Assembly (NCBI GenBank): GCA_028707085.1
Contig: JAQTUW010000006.1
Location: forward strand, 28,616 to 92,615
Length of the DNA: 64,000 bases
Direction: 5' to 3'
DNA from: Methylococcales bacterium
Lineage (GTDB): Bacteria; Pseudomonadota; Gammaproteobacteria; Methylococcales; Methylomonadaceae
The position numbers and the translations under genes are program-made. Every line of letters starts with the position of its first letter. Positions within the stretch are counted from its first letter, which is position 1. Positions 20,976 through 30,624 of this stretch are shown here, piece after piece. The notes under the pieces were generated by a model that worked only from the letters and a program-made list of their open reading frames with translations, had not been told where the DNA came from and did no database searches.

Positions 20976-21944
20976 ATGACTGCGCAGATAACCGGAAAAA
21001 CAGGCGTGTTACTGGTCAATCTCGGCTCGCCCGAGTCTCCGTCCACCGGTGATGTGCGGCGTTTTCTGCGCGAGTTTCTCGGCGACCCGCGGGTGGTCAA
21101 TCTGCCGCGCATGCTCTGGTGGCTGATTTTAAACCTGTTTATATTACCGTTTCGGCCGCGCAAATCGGCGCACGCCTACCGCAGCATCTGGTCGGAGGAT
21201 GGTTCGCCGCTGATCGCGCATACCCGGCAACTGACGGACAAACTGAACGCGCGATACGGCAATGAAAATCTGCTGATCTGCTGCGCAATGCGCTATGGCA
21301 AACCGGCCTTACGCGAAAAATTACAGCACTTTAAAAACCAGCATGTCCGGAAAATAATCATCCTGCCGCTCTACCCCCAGTATTCATCGACCACAACTGC
21401 AGCAGTCTACGATGTTCTGGCAACCGAACTGCTTGGCTGGCGGCGCATTCCCAGTATTCGTTTTATTAGCGACTATTACCGCAATCCGATTTATATCCAG
21501 GCAATTGCCGATTCGATCCGCCAGCACTGGCGAGAGCATGGACAGGCTGAGCTACTGCTTTTCTCGTTTCACGGCCTGCCCGCCAAACTCACCGAACTAG
21601 GCGACCCCTATTTTCATCACTGCCGGCAGACATCCGCTCTGATCGCTGATAAACTGGATCTGCATGAGAGCCAATGGCAAATGGTATTCCAGTCCCGATT
21701 CGGCAAGGCGAAATGGCTGCAGCCTTACTGCGTGGAAGTCTTGCAAAGCCTGCCGCAACAGGGCATCAAAAACCTCGATATCATCTGCCCAGGCTTTGCG
21801 GTGGATTGCCTGGAAACCCTGGAGGAAATCGCCCAGACCAATAAAAAAATTTTTATTGCGGCCGGCGGCGAAAATTATCGCTATATTAAGGCGCTAAATG
21901 CTGAAGACGCTCATGTCGAACTGCTGCACAATTTAATAAAATAG
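20976..21944 (+). CDS. hemH: Ferrochelatase
   Basis: Last step of protohaem synthesis, inserting Fe2+ into protoporphyrin IX; membrane-associated. 322 residues: GVLLVNLGSPESPSTGDVRR start, the catalytic His in FSFHGLPAKLTELGDPY, and the acidic metal site GFAVDCLETLEEI. No Fe-S cluster cysteine cluster is visible at the C-terminus. Follows folE by 4 nt in a dusA-folE-hemH run. Confidence 0.96.
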   Translation: MTAQITGKTGVLLVNLGSPESPSTGDVRRFLREFLGDPRVVNLPRMLWWLILNLFILPFRPRKSAHAYRSIWSEDGSPLIAHTRQLTDKLNARYGNENLLICCAMRYGKPALREKLQHFKNQHVRKIIILPLYPQYSSTTTAAVYDVLATELLGWRRIPSIRFISDYYRNPIYIQAIADSIRQHWREHGQAELLLFSFHGLPAKLTELGDPYFHHCRQTSALIADKLDLHESQWQMVFQSRFGKAKWLQPYCVEVLQSLPQQGIKNLDIICPGFAVDCLETLEEIAQTNKKIFIAAGGENYRYIKALNAEDAHVELLHNLIK

Positions 21945-22037
21945 CCGCTGACTGCCTATCCTGTAACGCGCATACTAATTTGCGGATACGGAAATGCCGG
22001 CACATCGGCCGAGGCGTATAAAAAAACCGGGGGCAAC

Positions 22038-23633
22038 ATGCAACAAAATGTCTTACAAAGCTGGAATGGCGAATGGCCGGCGGCCAGATCGAGCAAACCG
22101 CTACCTTTAGGCGAAGGCGTACTCGATCAAAGCGGCTTTAACGCCATAGAAGTCGACGAACTGTTCGACCACCTCAATTACGCCGCCACCCTGGCCGGGC
22201 AATCGGTTCTGTACCGTTCGCTGACGCAACCGTTGGACAGCTCGGACACCATACTCGCCAAACAGGAAGCCGTGCGGGAAATCCGTGACAACCCCGATAT
22301 CAGAAACAATATCGAGAACATGGTCGCCCATGCCGCGCGGGGCGAAAAACGCCTGTATCTGCTGTTGTTCGGTAAATTTTTAGGTTCGTTCGGCACCGCT
22401 CGCGAACACGATCAAATTGAAGGCTACGGCTACAGGCAGTATGTGCGCGGCGCCCGTTTTGCTCTTGACCTGGTTGACGCCGTACACGGCTCGCATACCC
22501 CGGACAGCGCTTATTTACAAGCCGTTTTCAATAAAATCGGCCGCTTTTCGGATAGCAACACCTATTCGCTGATGGTCGGCCCGGTTTACAATAGCGAAAA
22601 AGGCCTGCAAAGCAAGGAAGAACGCCGCCATTCGCTATCGCCAGCCACCATTTTCCGGCCTACCCTGTTCAAACCCCTGCTGATATTGCTGATCTGCGCC
22701 ATGATTTGGGGCGTCATTCAGATTTTTCCCACCGACCTGTTCAAATTCGGCCGGGACAGCATTTCGATCGGCTCGGTATTTTTTCTACCCTTGCTGCTGG
22801 CCTATATTCCGGTCGTAGGTGGTTACGACCGGGATCATTGCATTATTCCCCTCCGCGATCTGTACAAGGATTCGGCGGAACTCGGCGAAATGCTGGACGG
22901 CCTGGGCCAGCTCGACGAATTACTGGCTTTTATCAAATATGCGGAAGATTATGGCAGTGAAACGGTATTGCCTGAAATAACCGTCGCCGAACAGCACGGC
23001 ATCAGCCTGTCCAACGCCAGGAATCCGGTTCTGGGCCGCGGCAATCCTGCTTATGTTGGCAACGATTTTGTCATGCATCATGAAAGACTGGTTTTTATCA
23101 CCGGCCCCAACAGCGGCGGCAAAACCGCGTTTTGCAAGACCGTTACCCAGATTCAGTTACTGGCGCAAATCGGCTGCTATGTGCCCGCCTCGGCAGCCAG
23201 CCTGACGGTTGCCGACCATATTTTTTATCAGGCTCCTGAAATCAGCCATCTTGACGATGGCGAAGGCCGCTTCGGCACGGAACTGAAACGCACCCGTGAC
23301 ATTTTTCTGACCAGCACAGGCAAAAGTCTGGTAGTGCTCGACGAAATGGCCGAAGGCACCACATTCGAAGAAAAAATGCAGTCGTCGATAGACGTGCTGG
23401 ATGGTTTTTACCGGAAGGGCAATAGCACTATCCTAATTACCCACAACCATCAACTGGTGGATGTGTTTGTAACCCGAGGCAACGCCACCCCCAAACAGGT
23501 GGAATTTGCCGACGACATGCCGACCTTTAAACTGATACCCGGCATTTCCAGAATCAGCCATGCCGACCGGGTAGCCAAAAAAATCGGCTTTTCCAAACAA
23601 GACATCGACAATTATCTGGCGCAATCCGCATGA
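22038..23633 (+). CDS. MutS-related ATPase with membrane segments
   Basis: 531 residues. The C-terminal third is a MutS domain V ATPase: Walker [16 protein letters not shown] (about 353), [20 protein letters not shown], Walker [17 protein letters not shown] and the [11 protein letters not shown] helix. The N-terminal part resembles the MutS lever/core helices but lacks the mismatch-reading domain I. Between them (about residues 213-260) lie two strongly hydrophobic segments that look like a membrane hairpin. So this is one of the short MutS homologues of unknown role, probably membrane bound, not the repair protein MutS (about 850 residues). GGGGGCAAC precedes the ATG; ATGA overlap with purT. 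Confidence 0.82.
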   Translation: MQQNVLQSWNGEWPAARSSKPLPLGEGVLDQSGFNAIEVDELFDHLNYAATLAGQSVLYRSLTQPLDSSDTILAKQEAVREIRDNPDIRNNIENMVAHAARGEKRLYLLLFGKFLGSFGTAREHDQIEGYGYRQYVRGARFALDLVDAVHGSHTPDSAYLQAVFNKIGRFSDSNTYSLMVGPVYNSEKGLQSKEERRHSLSPATIFRPTLFKPLLILLICAMIWGVIQIFPTDLFKFGRDSISIGSVFFLPLLLAYIPVVGGYDRDHCIIPLRDLYKDSAELGEMLDGLGQLDELLAFIKYAEDYGSETVLPEITVAEQHGISLSNARNPVLGRGNPAYVGNDFVMHHERLVFITGPNSGGKTAFCKTVTQIQLLAQIGCYVPASAASLTVADHIFYQAPEISHLDDGEGRFGTELKRTRDIFLTSTGKSLVVLDEMAEGTTFEEKMQSSIDVLDGFYRKGNSTILITHNHQLVDVFVTRGNATPKQVEFADDMPTFKLIPGISRISHADRVAKKIGFSKQDIDNYLAQSA

Positions 23634-24832
23634 AAACCGGCACCCCTTACACCACCAGCGCAACCAGGGCCTTACTGCTGGGCAGCGGCGAACTGGGAAA
23701 AGAAATTGCCATATCCCTGCAACGCTACGGCATTGAAGTCATCGCGGTAGACCGCTATGCAAACGCCCCCGCCATGCAGCTTGCCCACCGCAGCCACGTC
23801 ATAGACATGACCGACGCCGCTGCGGTAAAGGCGGTCGTAACGGCAGAACAACCCGATTACATCATACCCGAGCTGGAAGCCATCGCCACCGAGGCCTTGG
23901 CGGAACTGGAAGCGGACGCCAAAACCACGGTCATACCCAACGCCCGGGCAATCCGCCTGACCATGAACCGCGAAGGCATACGCCAACTGGCGGCGGAACA
24001 ACTGGGCCTGCCGACTTCCGAATATGCTTTTGCCGAAACTTTCGAGCAGTTGCAGGCTGCCGTAGCCGGCGGCATCGGTTACCCCTGCTTCATCAAGCCG
24101 ACCATGTCGTCCTCCGGCAAGGGTCAGTCCATGGTCAATAATGCCGAACAATTACAGGCTGCCTGGTATTACGCCAAAACCGCCGGTCGCACCGATACCG
24201 GCAAAGTGATCGTGGAAGGCAAGATCGACTTTGATTTTGAGATTACCCTGCTGACAGTGCGGGCGCTCAATGCCGACGGCGTTATCGAAACCCGTTTTTG
24301 CGAAGCCATAGGCCATAGACAGGAAAACGGCGATTATCGGGAAAGCTGGCAACCCCAGGCCATGAGCCCCCAGGCCATCGTCCGTTCGCAGGAAATTGCC
24401 GCCGCCGTCACCGCGGCGCTGGGCGGCCTGGGCCTGTTTGGGGTGGAACTGTTTGTCAAGGGCGATCTGGTCTGGTTCAGCGAAGTCAGTCCCAGGCCGC
24501 ATGATACCGGCATGGTGACCCTGATCAGTCAGCGGCAAAGCGAATTCGACCTGCATGTGCGGGCGATTCTGGGCCTGCCGGTTTCCACCGCGCTGGACAA
24601 AACCGCCGCCAGCGCGGTGATACTGGGCGGCATCGACAGCAAAAATGTCGAATACCACGGGCTGGACAAGGCGCTGGCGGCGCCGGATACCGAAATCCGC
24701 CTGTTCGGCAAGCCGGAGGCCTTTGTCGGCCGGCGCATGGGCGTGGCGCTGGCGACAGCCGATGATGTCGGCGAGGCGCGCAGTAAGGCTGTCAAGGCCG
24801 CCGGCCTGATTAGCGTCAAAGCCGTGAGTTGA
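23630..24832 (+). CDS. purT: Formate-dependent phosphoribosylglycinamide formyltransferase
   Basis: ATP-grasp enzyme that makes formyl-GAR from GAR, formate and ATP in purine synthesis, a folate-independent alternative to PurN. 400 residues: [51 protein letters not shown], and [20 protein letters not shown] with [12 protein letters not shown]. Full length. A formate-using route would suit a C1 metaboliser, though PurT is widespread. Overlaps the MutS-like gene by 4 nt. Confidence 0.97.
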   Translation: MKTGTPYTTSATRALLLGSGELGKEIAISLQRYGIEVIAVDRYANAPAMQLAHRSHVIDMTDAAAVKAVVTAEQPDYIIPELEAIATEALAELEADAKTTVIPNARAIRLTMNREGIRQLAAEQLGLPTSEYAFAETFEQLQAAVAGGIGYPCFIKPTMSSSGKGQSMVNNAEQLQAAWYYAKTAGRTDTGKVIVEGKIDFDFEITLLTVRALNADGVIETRFCEAIGHRQENGDYRESWQPQAMSPQAIVRSQEIAAAVTAALGGLGLFGVELFVKGDLVWFSEVSPRPHDTGMVTLISQRQSEFDLHVRAILGLPVSTALDKTAASAVILGGIDSKNVEYHGLDKALAAPDTEIRLFGKPEAFVGRRMGVALATADDVGEARSKAVKAAGLISVKAVS

Positions 24833-24853
24833 ACCAGACCCGGAGCAGTCGAG

Positions 24854-25426
24854 ATGAAACCATTAATATTTGGCGTATTATTAATGTTCTCGACCAGCAG
24901 CCCGGCGGATATTTTCAGATATGTCGCGCCCGACGGCCAGATACATCTGACCAACCGGCCCACCGGCGGCGTGGATTACCGACTGGTGGTGCATATGCGC
25001 CCGCGCAGCTACCACAACGACCTTAAACACCTGTCCGTAAACAAATCAAAATATGGCGATCTGATTGCCCGAGCCGCGGAAAAGCACCAGGTGGAAGCAA
25101 GATTGCTGCATGCAGTCATCCAGGCCGAATCGGCCTATAACGCCAGCGCAGTGTCACCGGCCGGCGCCGTGGGCATCATGCAGTTGATGCCGGATACCGC
25201 ACGGCGCTACGGGGTGACGGACAGACTGGATGTCGAGCAGAATATCGATGCCGGCGCCCGTTACCTGAAGGATTTGCTGGCCCTGTTCAATTCCGACCTC
25301 AGACTGGCCGTGGCCGGATACAATGCCGGCGAGGGCGCCGTCATAAAATATAACCACAATATTCCCCCTTATCCTGAAACCCAAAATTATGTGCAGCAGG
25401 TATTAAAGCTTTACAGCAGGGGCTAA
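24854..25426 (+). CDS. Lytic murein transglycosylase with DUF4124-like N-terminus
   Basis: 190 residues, signal peptide (about 1-18). A short segment IFRYVAPDGQIHLTNRP, typical of DUF4124, comes next, followed by an SLT domain (about 63-185) with the catalytic Glu in AVIQAESAYN, SPAGAVGIMQLMPDTARRYG, and the AVAGYNAGEGAV motif. It cleaves peptidoglycan to 1,6-anhydro ends in the periplasm. It follows purT by 21 nt and is convergent with maf, overlapping it by 4 nt at the stops. Confidence 0.9.
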   Translation: MKPLIFGVLLMFSTSSPADIFRYVAPDGQIHLTNRPTGGVDYRLVVHMRPRSYHNDLKHLSVNKSKYGDLIARAAEKHQVEARLLHAVIQAESAYNASAVSPAGAVGIMQLMPDTARRYGVTDRLDVEQNIDAGARYLKDLLALFNSDLRLAVAGYNAGEGAVIKYNHNIPPYPETQNYVQQVLKLYSRG

Positions 25427-26025
25427 AGCACCCCAACCCCGAATTTCGCCAGCAGATCAATCAGTCTTATCAATGGCAAACCGATCAGGGTGTTGGGATC
25501 CTGACAGTCGATTCCGGAAAATAACGCAATCCCCAAGCCTTCGGATTTAAAACTGCCGGCGCAATCAAAAGGCTGTTCTAGATCGACATAACACGCTATC
25601 TGAGTGTCGCTGAGCGTTCGGAAATGTACTGTGCACATATCCACCTCCTCAAAACTTTGCCCTGTGGCCGTATTCAGCACGCAAAGCCCGGTATAAAACC
25701 GGACGCTACGCCCGGACTGCGCCTCAAGCTGTTGAATGGCCTCGATTCTGCCGCCGGGTTTATTCAACACCCTTTCGCCGCAAACGGCGACCTGATCTGA
25801 ACCGATAAGCAGATGGTTCGGGTACAATGCACTGATGGCATGAGCCTTGCCAAAAGACAGACGCCGCACCAGAGCCTGTGGCGATTCGCCCTGAAAGGCG
25901 GTTTCGTCAAAATTGCTGCTGCAGATTTCGAAATCCAGATGCAGCTTGCGTAGCAAGGCGGCGCGATAGGCTGAACCGGAGGCCAGGACAATGGGAAGCC
26001 TGTTTTTATTTGCTTTTGATGTCAT
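25423..26025 (-). CDS. maf: Maf/YceF family nucleotide pyrophosphatase
   Basis: 200 residues of the Maf fold: LPIVLASGSAYRAALLRKL (the SxSxxR motif), the catalytic DQVAVCGERVLNKP and the later EGLGIALFSGI. The YceF subgroup hydrolyses 7-methyl-GTP, whereas the YhdE subgroup acts on dTTP/UTP; position beside yceD-rpmF favours YceF. Divergent from yceD, as in E. coli where maf lies ahead of yceD. Confidence 0.92.
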   Translation of the reverse strand: MTSKANKNRLPIVLASGSAYRAALLRKLHLDFEICSSNFDETAFQGESPQALVRRLSFGKAHAISALYPNHLLIGSDQVAVCGERVLNKPGGRIEAIQQLEAQSGRSVRFYTGLCVLNTATGQSFEEVDMCTVHFRTLSDTQIACYVDLEQPFDCAGSFKSEGLGIALFSGIDCQDPNTLIGLPLIRLIDLLAKFGVGVL

Positions 26026-26031
26026 GCGAAT

Positions 26032-26060
26032 TTGACCCGATAATTTCTAACCTGTATAAT
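26032..26060 (+). promoter_or_regulatory. Sigma-70 promoter of the yceD-rpmF-plsX-fab operon
   Basis: TTGACC, a 17-bp spacer and a perfect TATAAT end only 9 nt before the yceD ATG (26070). Transcription should begin at about 26066-26068, leaving almost no leader, and there is no Shine-Dalgarno in that stretch. Confidence 0.8.
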
Positions 26061-26069
26061 TGTATAGTT

Positions 26070-26591
26070 ATGTCAGATAAATTGCCCGACCTTATCGATC
26101 CTCTTTTACTTGCCGAAAGGCATAGTGTGCTGTCGGGCGCGATTAAAATTACCGCTCTTGAGCGTTTGTCTGATTTAGTCGCTGAATGCGATGGTTTTGT
26201 TGAAATTGAAGTGGCTTTCACCAAGGAAGGCAAGCAGCCAGTGGCGTCCGGCACGATCAAGACCGAACTGATGCTTGAGTGTCAATCCTGTCTACAGCCC
26301 TTACCCTGGCCGCTGGATATTGGCTTTAAACTGGGTGTCGTGGCTTCCATGGCGGAGGCCGACCGGTTGAAAATCGATTGCGAACCATTGCTGTTCAACG
26401 GCGAAAAGATTTCGTTGAACGCTTTGATAGAGGACGAGATTCTGCTGGCTCTGCCCGATTATCCCAAACACGGATATGACTGCATCGGACACAGCAGTTC
26501 CGGAAGCGGTAATTTCGAAACAAAAACAAACCACGCCAAAGCGGAAAACCCTTTTTCTGTTTTAGCCAAACTTAAAAAAACCGGAGATTGA
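26070..26591 (+). CDS. yceD: YceD family (DUF177) 23S rRNA accumulation protein
   Basis: 173 residues from [13 protein letters not shown]. The DUF177 features are visible: an N-terminal beta-rich part, [18 protein letters not shown] with its two Cys and the acidic tail before [17 protein letters not shown]. Relatives are needed for normal 23S rRNA levels in bacteria and plastids. The upstream open frame overlaps maf and is not used. The start codon lies unusually close to the promoter. 1 nt before rpmF. Confidence 0.92.
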   Translation: MSDKLPDLIDPLLLAERHSVLSGAIKITALERLSDLVAECDGFVEIEVAFTKEGKQPVASGTIKTELMLECQSCLQPLPWPLDIGFKLGVVASMAEADRLKIDCEPLLFNGEKISLNALIEDEILLALPDYPKHGYDCIGHSSSGSGNFETKTNHAKAENPFSVLAKLKKTGD

Positions 26592-26592
26592 A

Positions 26593-26778
26593 ATGGCAGT
26601 ACAAAAGAGCAAAGTATCGCGCTCCAGACGCGGTCAGCGCCGTTCGCACGACGCATTAACCAGCAAAACCCTGGCAACCGATCCGTTAACCGGAGAAACC
26701 CATCTGCGCCACCACATGACGCCGGACGGATTCTTCAAGGGCCGTCAGATCATTGCAGGCAGCCACGACGAAGATTAA
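26593..26778 (+). CDS. rpmF: Large ribosomal subunit protein bL32
   Basis: 61 residues beginning [20 protein letters not shown], the classic bL32 N-terminus, with [16 protein letters not shown] at the C-terminal half. This is the zinc-free form: the four Cys of zinc-type L32 are absent. Preceded by GGAG 7 nt upstream at the end of yceD. Confidence 0.97.
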   Translation: MAVQKSKVSRSRRGQRRSHDALTSKTLATDPLTGETHLRHHMTPDGFFKGRQIIAGSHDED

Positions 26779-26802
26779 ACGTCTTCCGTTCATATCCATG
26801 TA

Positions 26803-26833
26803 AAGCCGACGCGTGACCACCTGTTGTCGGCTT
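26803..26833 (+). terminator. Hairpin between rpmF and plsX (possible attenuator)
   Basis: An 8-bp stem (AAGCCGAC / GTCGGCTT) with a 15-nt loop is followed by only TT and then CC. It is too weak for full termination, but could separate ribosomal-protein expression from the lipid genes downstream. Confidence 0.5.
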
Positions 26834-26860
26834 TTCCGACTACAAGAGTGAATTCCAAGC

Positions 26861-27889
26861 GTGAGTGTAACCCTATCAATTGATGCCATGGGTGGGGATT
26901 TTGGTCCTCAGGTGACCGTTCCCGCATCACTGGCCTGCTTAAGAACAAACCCCGGCTTGAAACTGATCATGGTTGGCGATCAGGCTATCCTGAGCAGCAT
27001 GCTGTCCTCGGCCATGTCCGAATTTAAAAACCGGATAAGCATTCAGCATGCATCTCAGGTCGTCGAGATGGATGAAGCGCCGCAAAAAGCCCTGAAGAAC
27101 AAAAAAGATTCATCCATGCGGGTGGCCATCAATCTGGTACAGGAAGGCCGGGCCGACGCCTGCGTCAGCGCAGGAAACACCGGAGCCCTGATGGCGACCG
27201 CGCGTTTCGTGCTGAAAATGATCCCCGGCATTGAACGGCCGGCGATCATTTCCACGTTGCCCTCGATTTTCGGCCACACCCATATGCTGGATCTTGGCGC
27301 AAACGTCGACTCCAGCGCCGAACATCTCTATCAGTTTGCCGTAATGGGCGAAGAAGTGGTCAAGGCTGTGGAAAATATAGACAGACCACGCATTGGCCTG
27401 CTGAATATCGGCGAAGAAGACATGAAAGGCAACGAGCAGGTCAAGGCGGCCGCCAAATTACTGGAAAACTCCAGCCTTAACTATATCGGTTATGTGGAAG
27501 GCAATTCCATCAATGCCGGCCAGGTCAAAGTTGACCTGATAGTCACCGACGGTTTTGTCGGCAATGTCGCGCTCAAATCGATTGAGGGCGCAGCCAAGAT
27601 GATAGGCCATAAACTCAAACACAGCTTTTCAAAAAATCTGCTGAGCAAACTAGCCGGCCTGCTGGCTTATCCGGTTTTAAAGCTGTTCAAGGACAGCATA
27701 GATCCGCGCCTCTACAACGGCGCCAGCTTTATCGGCCTGAGGGGGCTGGTGATTAAAAGCCACGGCGGAGCCGATGCGCTGGCGTTTGAGACAGCCATAC
27801 ATCTGGCGGAACTGGAAGTCACGCAGGATGTCATCCGTAAAATCGGCGAGAAAATAGAACGCGCCCTGGCAGAGCAGGTGATAGCATGA
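26861..27889 (+). CDS. plsX: Phosphate acyltransferase PlsX (GTG start)
   Basis: Makes acyl-phosphate from acyl-ACP for PlsY in phospholipid synthesis; peripheral membrane enzyme. 342 residues: LSIDAMGGDFGPQVTVPASL start, SSMRVAINLVQEGRADACVSAGNTGALMA, HMLDLGANVDSSAEHL and LIVTDGFVGNVALKSIEG. A GTG at 26861 gives the family start. Overlaps fabH by ATGA. Confidence 0.96.
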   Translation: MSVTLSIDAMGGDFGPQVTVPASLACLRTNPGLKLIMVGDQAILSSMLSSAMSEFKNRISIQHASQVVEMDEAPQKALKNKKDSSMRVAINLVQEGRADACVSAGNTGALMATARFVLKMIPGIERPAIISTLPSIFGHTHMLDLGANVDSSAEHLYQFAVMGEEVVKAVENIDRPRIGLLNIGEEDMKGNEQVKAAAKLLENSSLNYIGYVEGNSINAGQVKVDLIVTDGFVGNVALKSIEGAAKMIGHKLKHSFSKNLLSKLAGLLAYPVLKLFKDSIDPRLYNGASFIGLRGLVIKSHGGADALAFETAIHLAELEVTQDVIRKIGEKIERALAEQVIA

Positions 27890-28854
27890 CGCGCTGGGCT
27901 AATGTGATCGGCACCGGCGGCTATCTGCCGGAATCCATCCGTTCCAACCGCGATCTGTCGCAAATGGTTGACACTACCGACGAATGGATTTACGAACGAA
28001 CAGGCATCAAAAACCGTCACATTGCCGCCGACCATGAAACCGCATCCAGCATGGCGGAAATCGCGGCTCGCCAGGCGATCGAAATGGCGAATATCGACCC
28101 GCAACAAATTGACCTGATCATTGTCGCTACCGGCACGCCGGACAGGGTTTATCCCAGCACAGCCTGTCTTTTGCAACAGCGGCTAGGCGTCCGAAACTGT
28201 GTCGGTTTCGACATCCAGGCCGCCTGCTCCGGCTCGGTCTTCGGCTTGAGCATCGCCGATCAGTACATTAGAACCGGCTTTGCCAAAACCGTCCTGATAG
28301 TGGGCACGGAAATCTGCTCGCGCATCATAGACTGGAGCGACAGATCGACCTGCATCCTATTTGGAGACGGCGCCGGAGCCGTACTGCTGTCAGCCTCGGA
28401 ACAGCCCGGCATTCTGGCCACCCATATTCATTCGGATGGCGGCTATGAAGATTTGCTTTATTGCCCCAACCCCCAGGCCGCCGCAGCCGCCGGACAAAAT
28501 GAAGCCGGCCATATTCACATGCGCGGCAATGAAGTCTTTAAAGTCGCAGTCAACACACTAGGCCGCATCGTCGATGAAACGCTGGAAGCCAATGATTTGC
28601 AGCAATCCGACATTGACTGGCTAGTGCCGCATCAGGCCAATACCCGAATAATTGCGGCTACCGCAAAAAAACTGGGAATGGACATGGAACAGGTGATTCT
28701 CACCCTGGAAAATCAGGGCAACACCTCTTCTGCTTCCGTGTTGCTGGCCTTTAACGAAGGCATACGCGACGGCAGGATACTGCGCGGACATACCGTGCTG
28801 ATGGAAGCATTCGGTGCAGGCTTCACCTGGGGCTCTGCTTTGCTCAAATATTAG
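27886..28854 (+). CDS. fabH: Beta-ketoacyl-ACP synthase III
   Basis: Condenses acetyl-CoA with malonyl-ACP to start fatty acid synthesis. 322 residues with the catalytic triad visible: Cys in DIQAACSGSVFGLSIADQ, His in WLVPHQANTRII, Asn in LENQGNTSSASVLLA. TDEWIYERTGIKNRHIA is the usual N-terminal signature. ATGA overlap with plsX; 14 nt before fabD. Confidence 0.97.
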   Translation: MTRWANVIGTGGYLPESIRSNRDLSQMVDTTDEWIYERTGIKNRHIAADHETASSMAEIAARQAIEMANIDPQQIDLIIVATGTPDRVYPSTACLLQQRLGVRNCVGFDIQAACSGSVFGLSIADQYIRTGFAKTVLIVGTEICSRIIDWSDRSTCILFGDGAGAVLLSASEQPGILATHIHSDGGYEDLLYCPNPQAAAAAGQNEAGHIHMRGNEVFKVAVNTLGRIVDETLEANDLQQSDIDWLVPHQANTRIIAATAKKLGMDMEQVILTLENQGNTSSASVLLAFNEGIRDGRILRGHTVLMEAFGAGFTWGSALLKY

Positions 28855-28868
28855 AAAAACAATAACAA

Positions 28869-29816
28869 ATGAATCAAGCGCATAATCTGGCCTTCGTCTT
28901 TCCGGGACAGGGCTCGCAGGCAATCGGCATGGTATCGAAGCTGGCGGACGCCTACCCTATCGTCAAACAAACCTTTATTCAGGCTGGCGACATTCTGGAT
29001 CTGGATCTCTGGGAACTGGTCAGCAACGGCCCAGAACAGGATCTGAACCAGACCCAAAACACCCAGCCGGCCATGCTGGCCGCTGGCGTAGCCACCTGGC
29101 GGGTCTGGTGCGAAAACAGCGACTACAGACCGGGCTGGATGGCGGGCCATAGCCTGGGTGAATACACGGCGCTGGTCTGCGCCAACGCCATCGGTTTTGA
29201 AGACGCGGTCAGACTGGTCGCAGAACGCGGCCGGCTGATGCAGGAAGCCGTACCCGCCGGCATCGGCGCCATGGCGGCGATTCTGGGTCTGGAAGATGAA
29301 GCCATCATCCGGGCCTGCGCCGAAACGGCAAACGGCCAGATCGTCACCGCCGCCAACTTCAATGCCCCCGGGCAAGTGGTGATTGCCGGCGAAACCGCCG
29401 CTGTGGAAAGAGCCATGGCCGCCATGAAGGATCTAGGCGCAAAACGCACCCTGAAATTACCGGTCAGCGTACCGTCCCATTGCGTACTAATGGCTGATGC
29501 GGCGGAAAAACTGCAAGCCGTGCTGCGGCATGTCAAAATCACCAGTCCAGACACCACCGTCATCCACAATGCCGATGTGCTGCCGCATACCACTGAGGAA
29601 GAAATACGCCAGGCCCTGCAGGCGCAACTGTACCAGCCTGTGCGCTGGGTGGAAAATATCCGCCTCATGCACCAGCAGGGCGTCAGTCGCTTCATCGAAT
29701 GCGGGCCGAGCAAGGTGCTGATGGGCCTGAACAAACGCATTGCCGCAGAGGCGACGCATCTTTCGGTATTCGATCCTGATTCATTAACCAATGTTCTGGA
29801 GCAGTTAAATGGATAA
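28869..29816 (+). CDS. fabD: Malonyl-CoA:ACP transacylase
   Basis: Loads malonyl groups onto acyl carrier protein. 315 residues: AFVFPGQGSQAIGM oxyanion loop, catalytic Ser in GHSLGEYTALV, Arg in AERGRLMQEAVP, catalytic His in SVPSHCVLM, and QLYQPVRW. Overlaps fabG by 8 nt. Confidence 0.97.
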   Translation: MNQAHNLAFVFPGQGSQAIGMVSKLADAYPIVKQTFIQAGDILDLDLWELVSNGPEQDLNQTQNTQPAMLAAGVATWRVWCENSDYRPGWMAGHSLGEYTALVCANAIGFEDAVRLVAERGRLMQEAVPAGIGAMAAILGLEDEAIIRACAETANGQIVTAANFNAPGQVVIAGETAAVERAMAAMKDLGAKRTLKLPVSVPSHCVLMADAAEKLQAVLRHVKITSPDTTVIHNADVLPHTTEEEIRQALQAQLYQPVRWVENIRLMHQQGVSRFIECGPSKVLMGLNKRIAAEATHLSVFDPDSLTNVLEQLNG

Positions 29817-30537
29817 AAAAATTGCTATCGTCACCGGTGCCAGCCGCGGTATTGGCCGGGCAATCGCCGAGCGACTGGCTACCGACGGTTTTTTCGTCAT
29901 CGGCACAGCCACCTCTGACAATGGCGCAGAAGCCATTTCGACTTATCTGGGCGAAAACGGCAAAGGTTTTAAACTTGACGTGGCCAATGCCGGCGCGGTC
30001 GAAGCCTTTGTCAAAACCGTCGGCGATGATTTCGCCACCCCGGCAGTACTGGTCAACAATGCCGGCATCACCCGCGACAACCTGCTGATGCGCATGAAAG
30101 ACGAAGAATGGGATGACATCATCAACACCAATCTGACCTCCGTCTTTAGAATGTGCAAAGCCGTGATGCGCGGCATGATGAAAGCCCGTTACGGCCGCAT
30201 CATCAATATTTCCTCGGTGGTCGGTTCCACCGGCAATGCCGGCCAGACCAATTACGCGGCAGCAAAAGCCGGTATGGTGGGCTTTTCGAAATCCATGGCC
30301 AGGGAAGTCGGTTCACGCGGCATCACCGTCAACACCGTCGCCCCCGGTTTTATTGACACCGACATGACCCGGGAATTATCCGAGGACATCAGGAACGCCC
30401 TGCTGGGTTCCATCGCCGTGGGCCGTCTGGGTCAGCCGGCGGAAATTGCCCATACCGTCTCCTTTCTGGCTTCCGAACAGGCATCCTACATCACCGGCGA
30501 AACCCTGCATGTCAATGGCGGCATGTATATGCCATGA
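29809..30537 (+). CDS. fabG: 3-oxoacyl-ACP reductase
   Basis: NADPH-dependent short-chain dehydrogenase reducing beta-ketoacyl-ACP. 242 residues: IVTGASRGIGRAIAERLA cofactor loop, NNAGITRDNLLMRM, catalytic Ser in IINISSVVG, YAAAKAG (YxxxK), and C-terminal ITGETLHVNGGMYM. Last gene of this run: acpP and fabF, which normally follow fabG, are absent, and an unrelated RNase T2 gene comes next. Confidence 0.97.
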   Translation: MDKKIAIVTGASRGIGRAIAERLATDGFFVIGTATSDNGAEAISTYLGENGKGFKLDVANAGAVEAFVKTVGDDFATPAVLVNNAGITRDNLLMRMKDEEWDDIINTNLTSVFRMCKAVMRGMMKARYGRIINISSVVGSTGNAGQTNYAAAKAGMVGFSKSMAREVGSRGITVNTVAPGFIDTDMTRELSEDIRNALLGSIAVGRLGQPAEIAHTVSFLASEQASYITGETLHVNGGMYMP

Positions 30538-30564
30538 TTTTCCCGGCCTAATGGCCAGCAAAGC

Positions 30565-30587
30565 GCTCTCTCCCGGCGGGAGAGAGC
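30565..30587. repeat. Short perfect palindrome after fabG
   Basis: GCTCTCTCCCG and its exact complement are separated by a single base, followed by TGGGGCGAGAGG. This resembles the dispersed CTCTCCC/GGGAGAG intergenic palindromes seen in many proteobacteria. It may stabilise or end the fab transcript, though no T run follows. Confidence 0.5.
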
Positions 30588-30624
30588 TGGGGCGAGAGGA
30601 TCAAAACCAATAAGTTATGCACCC

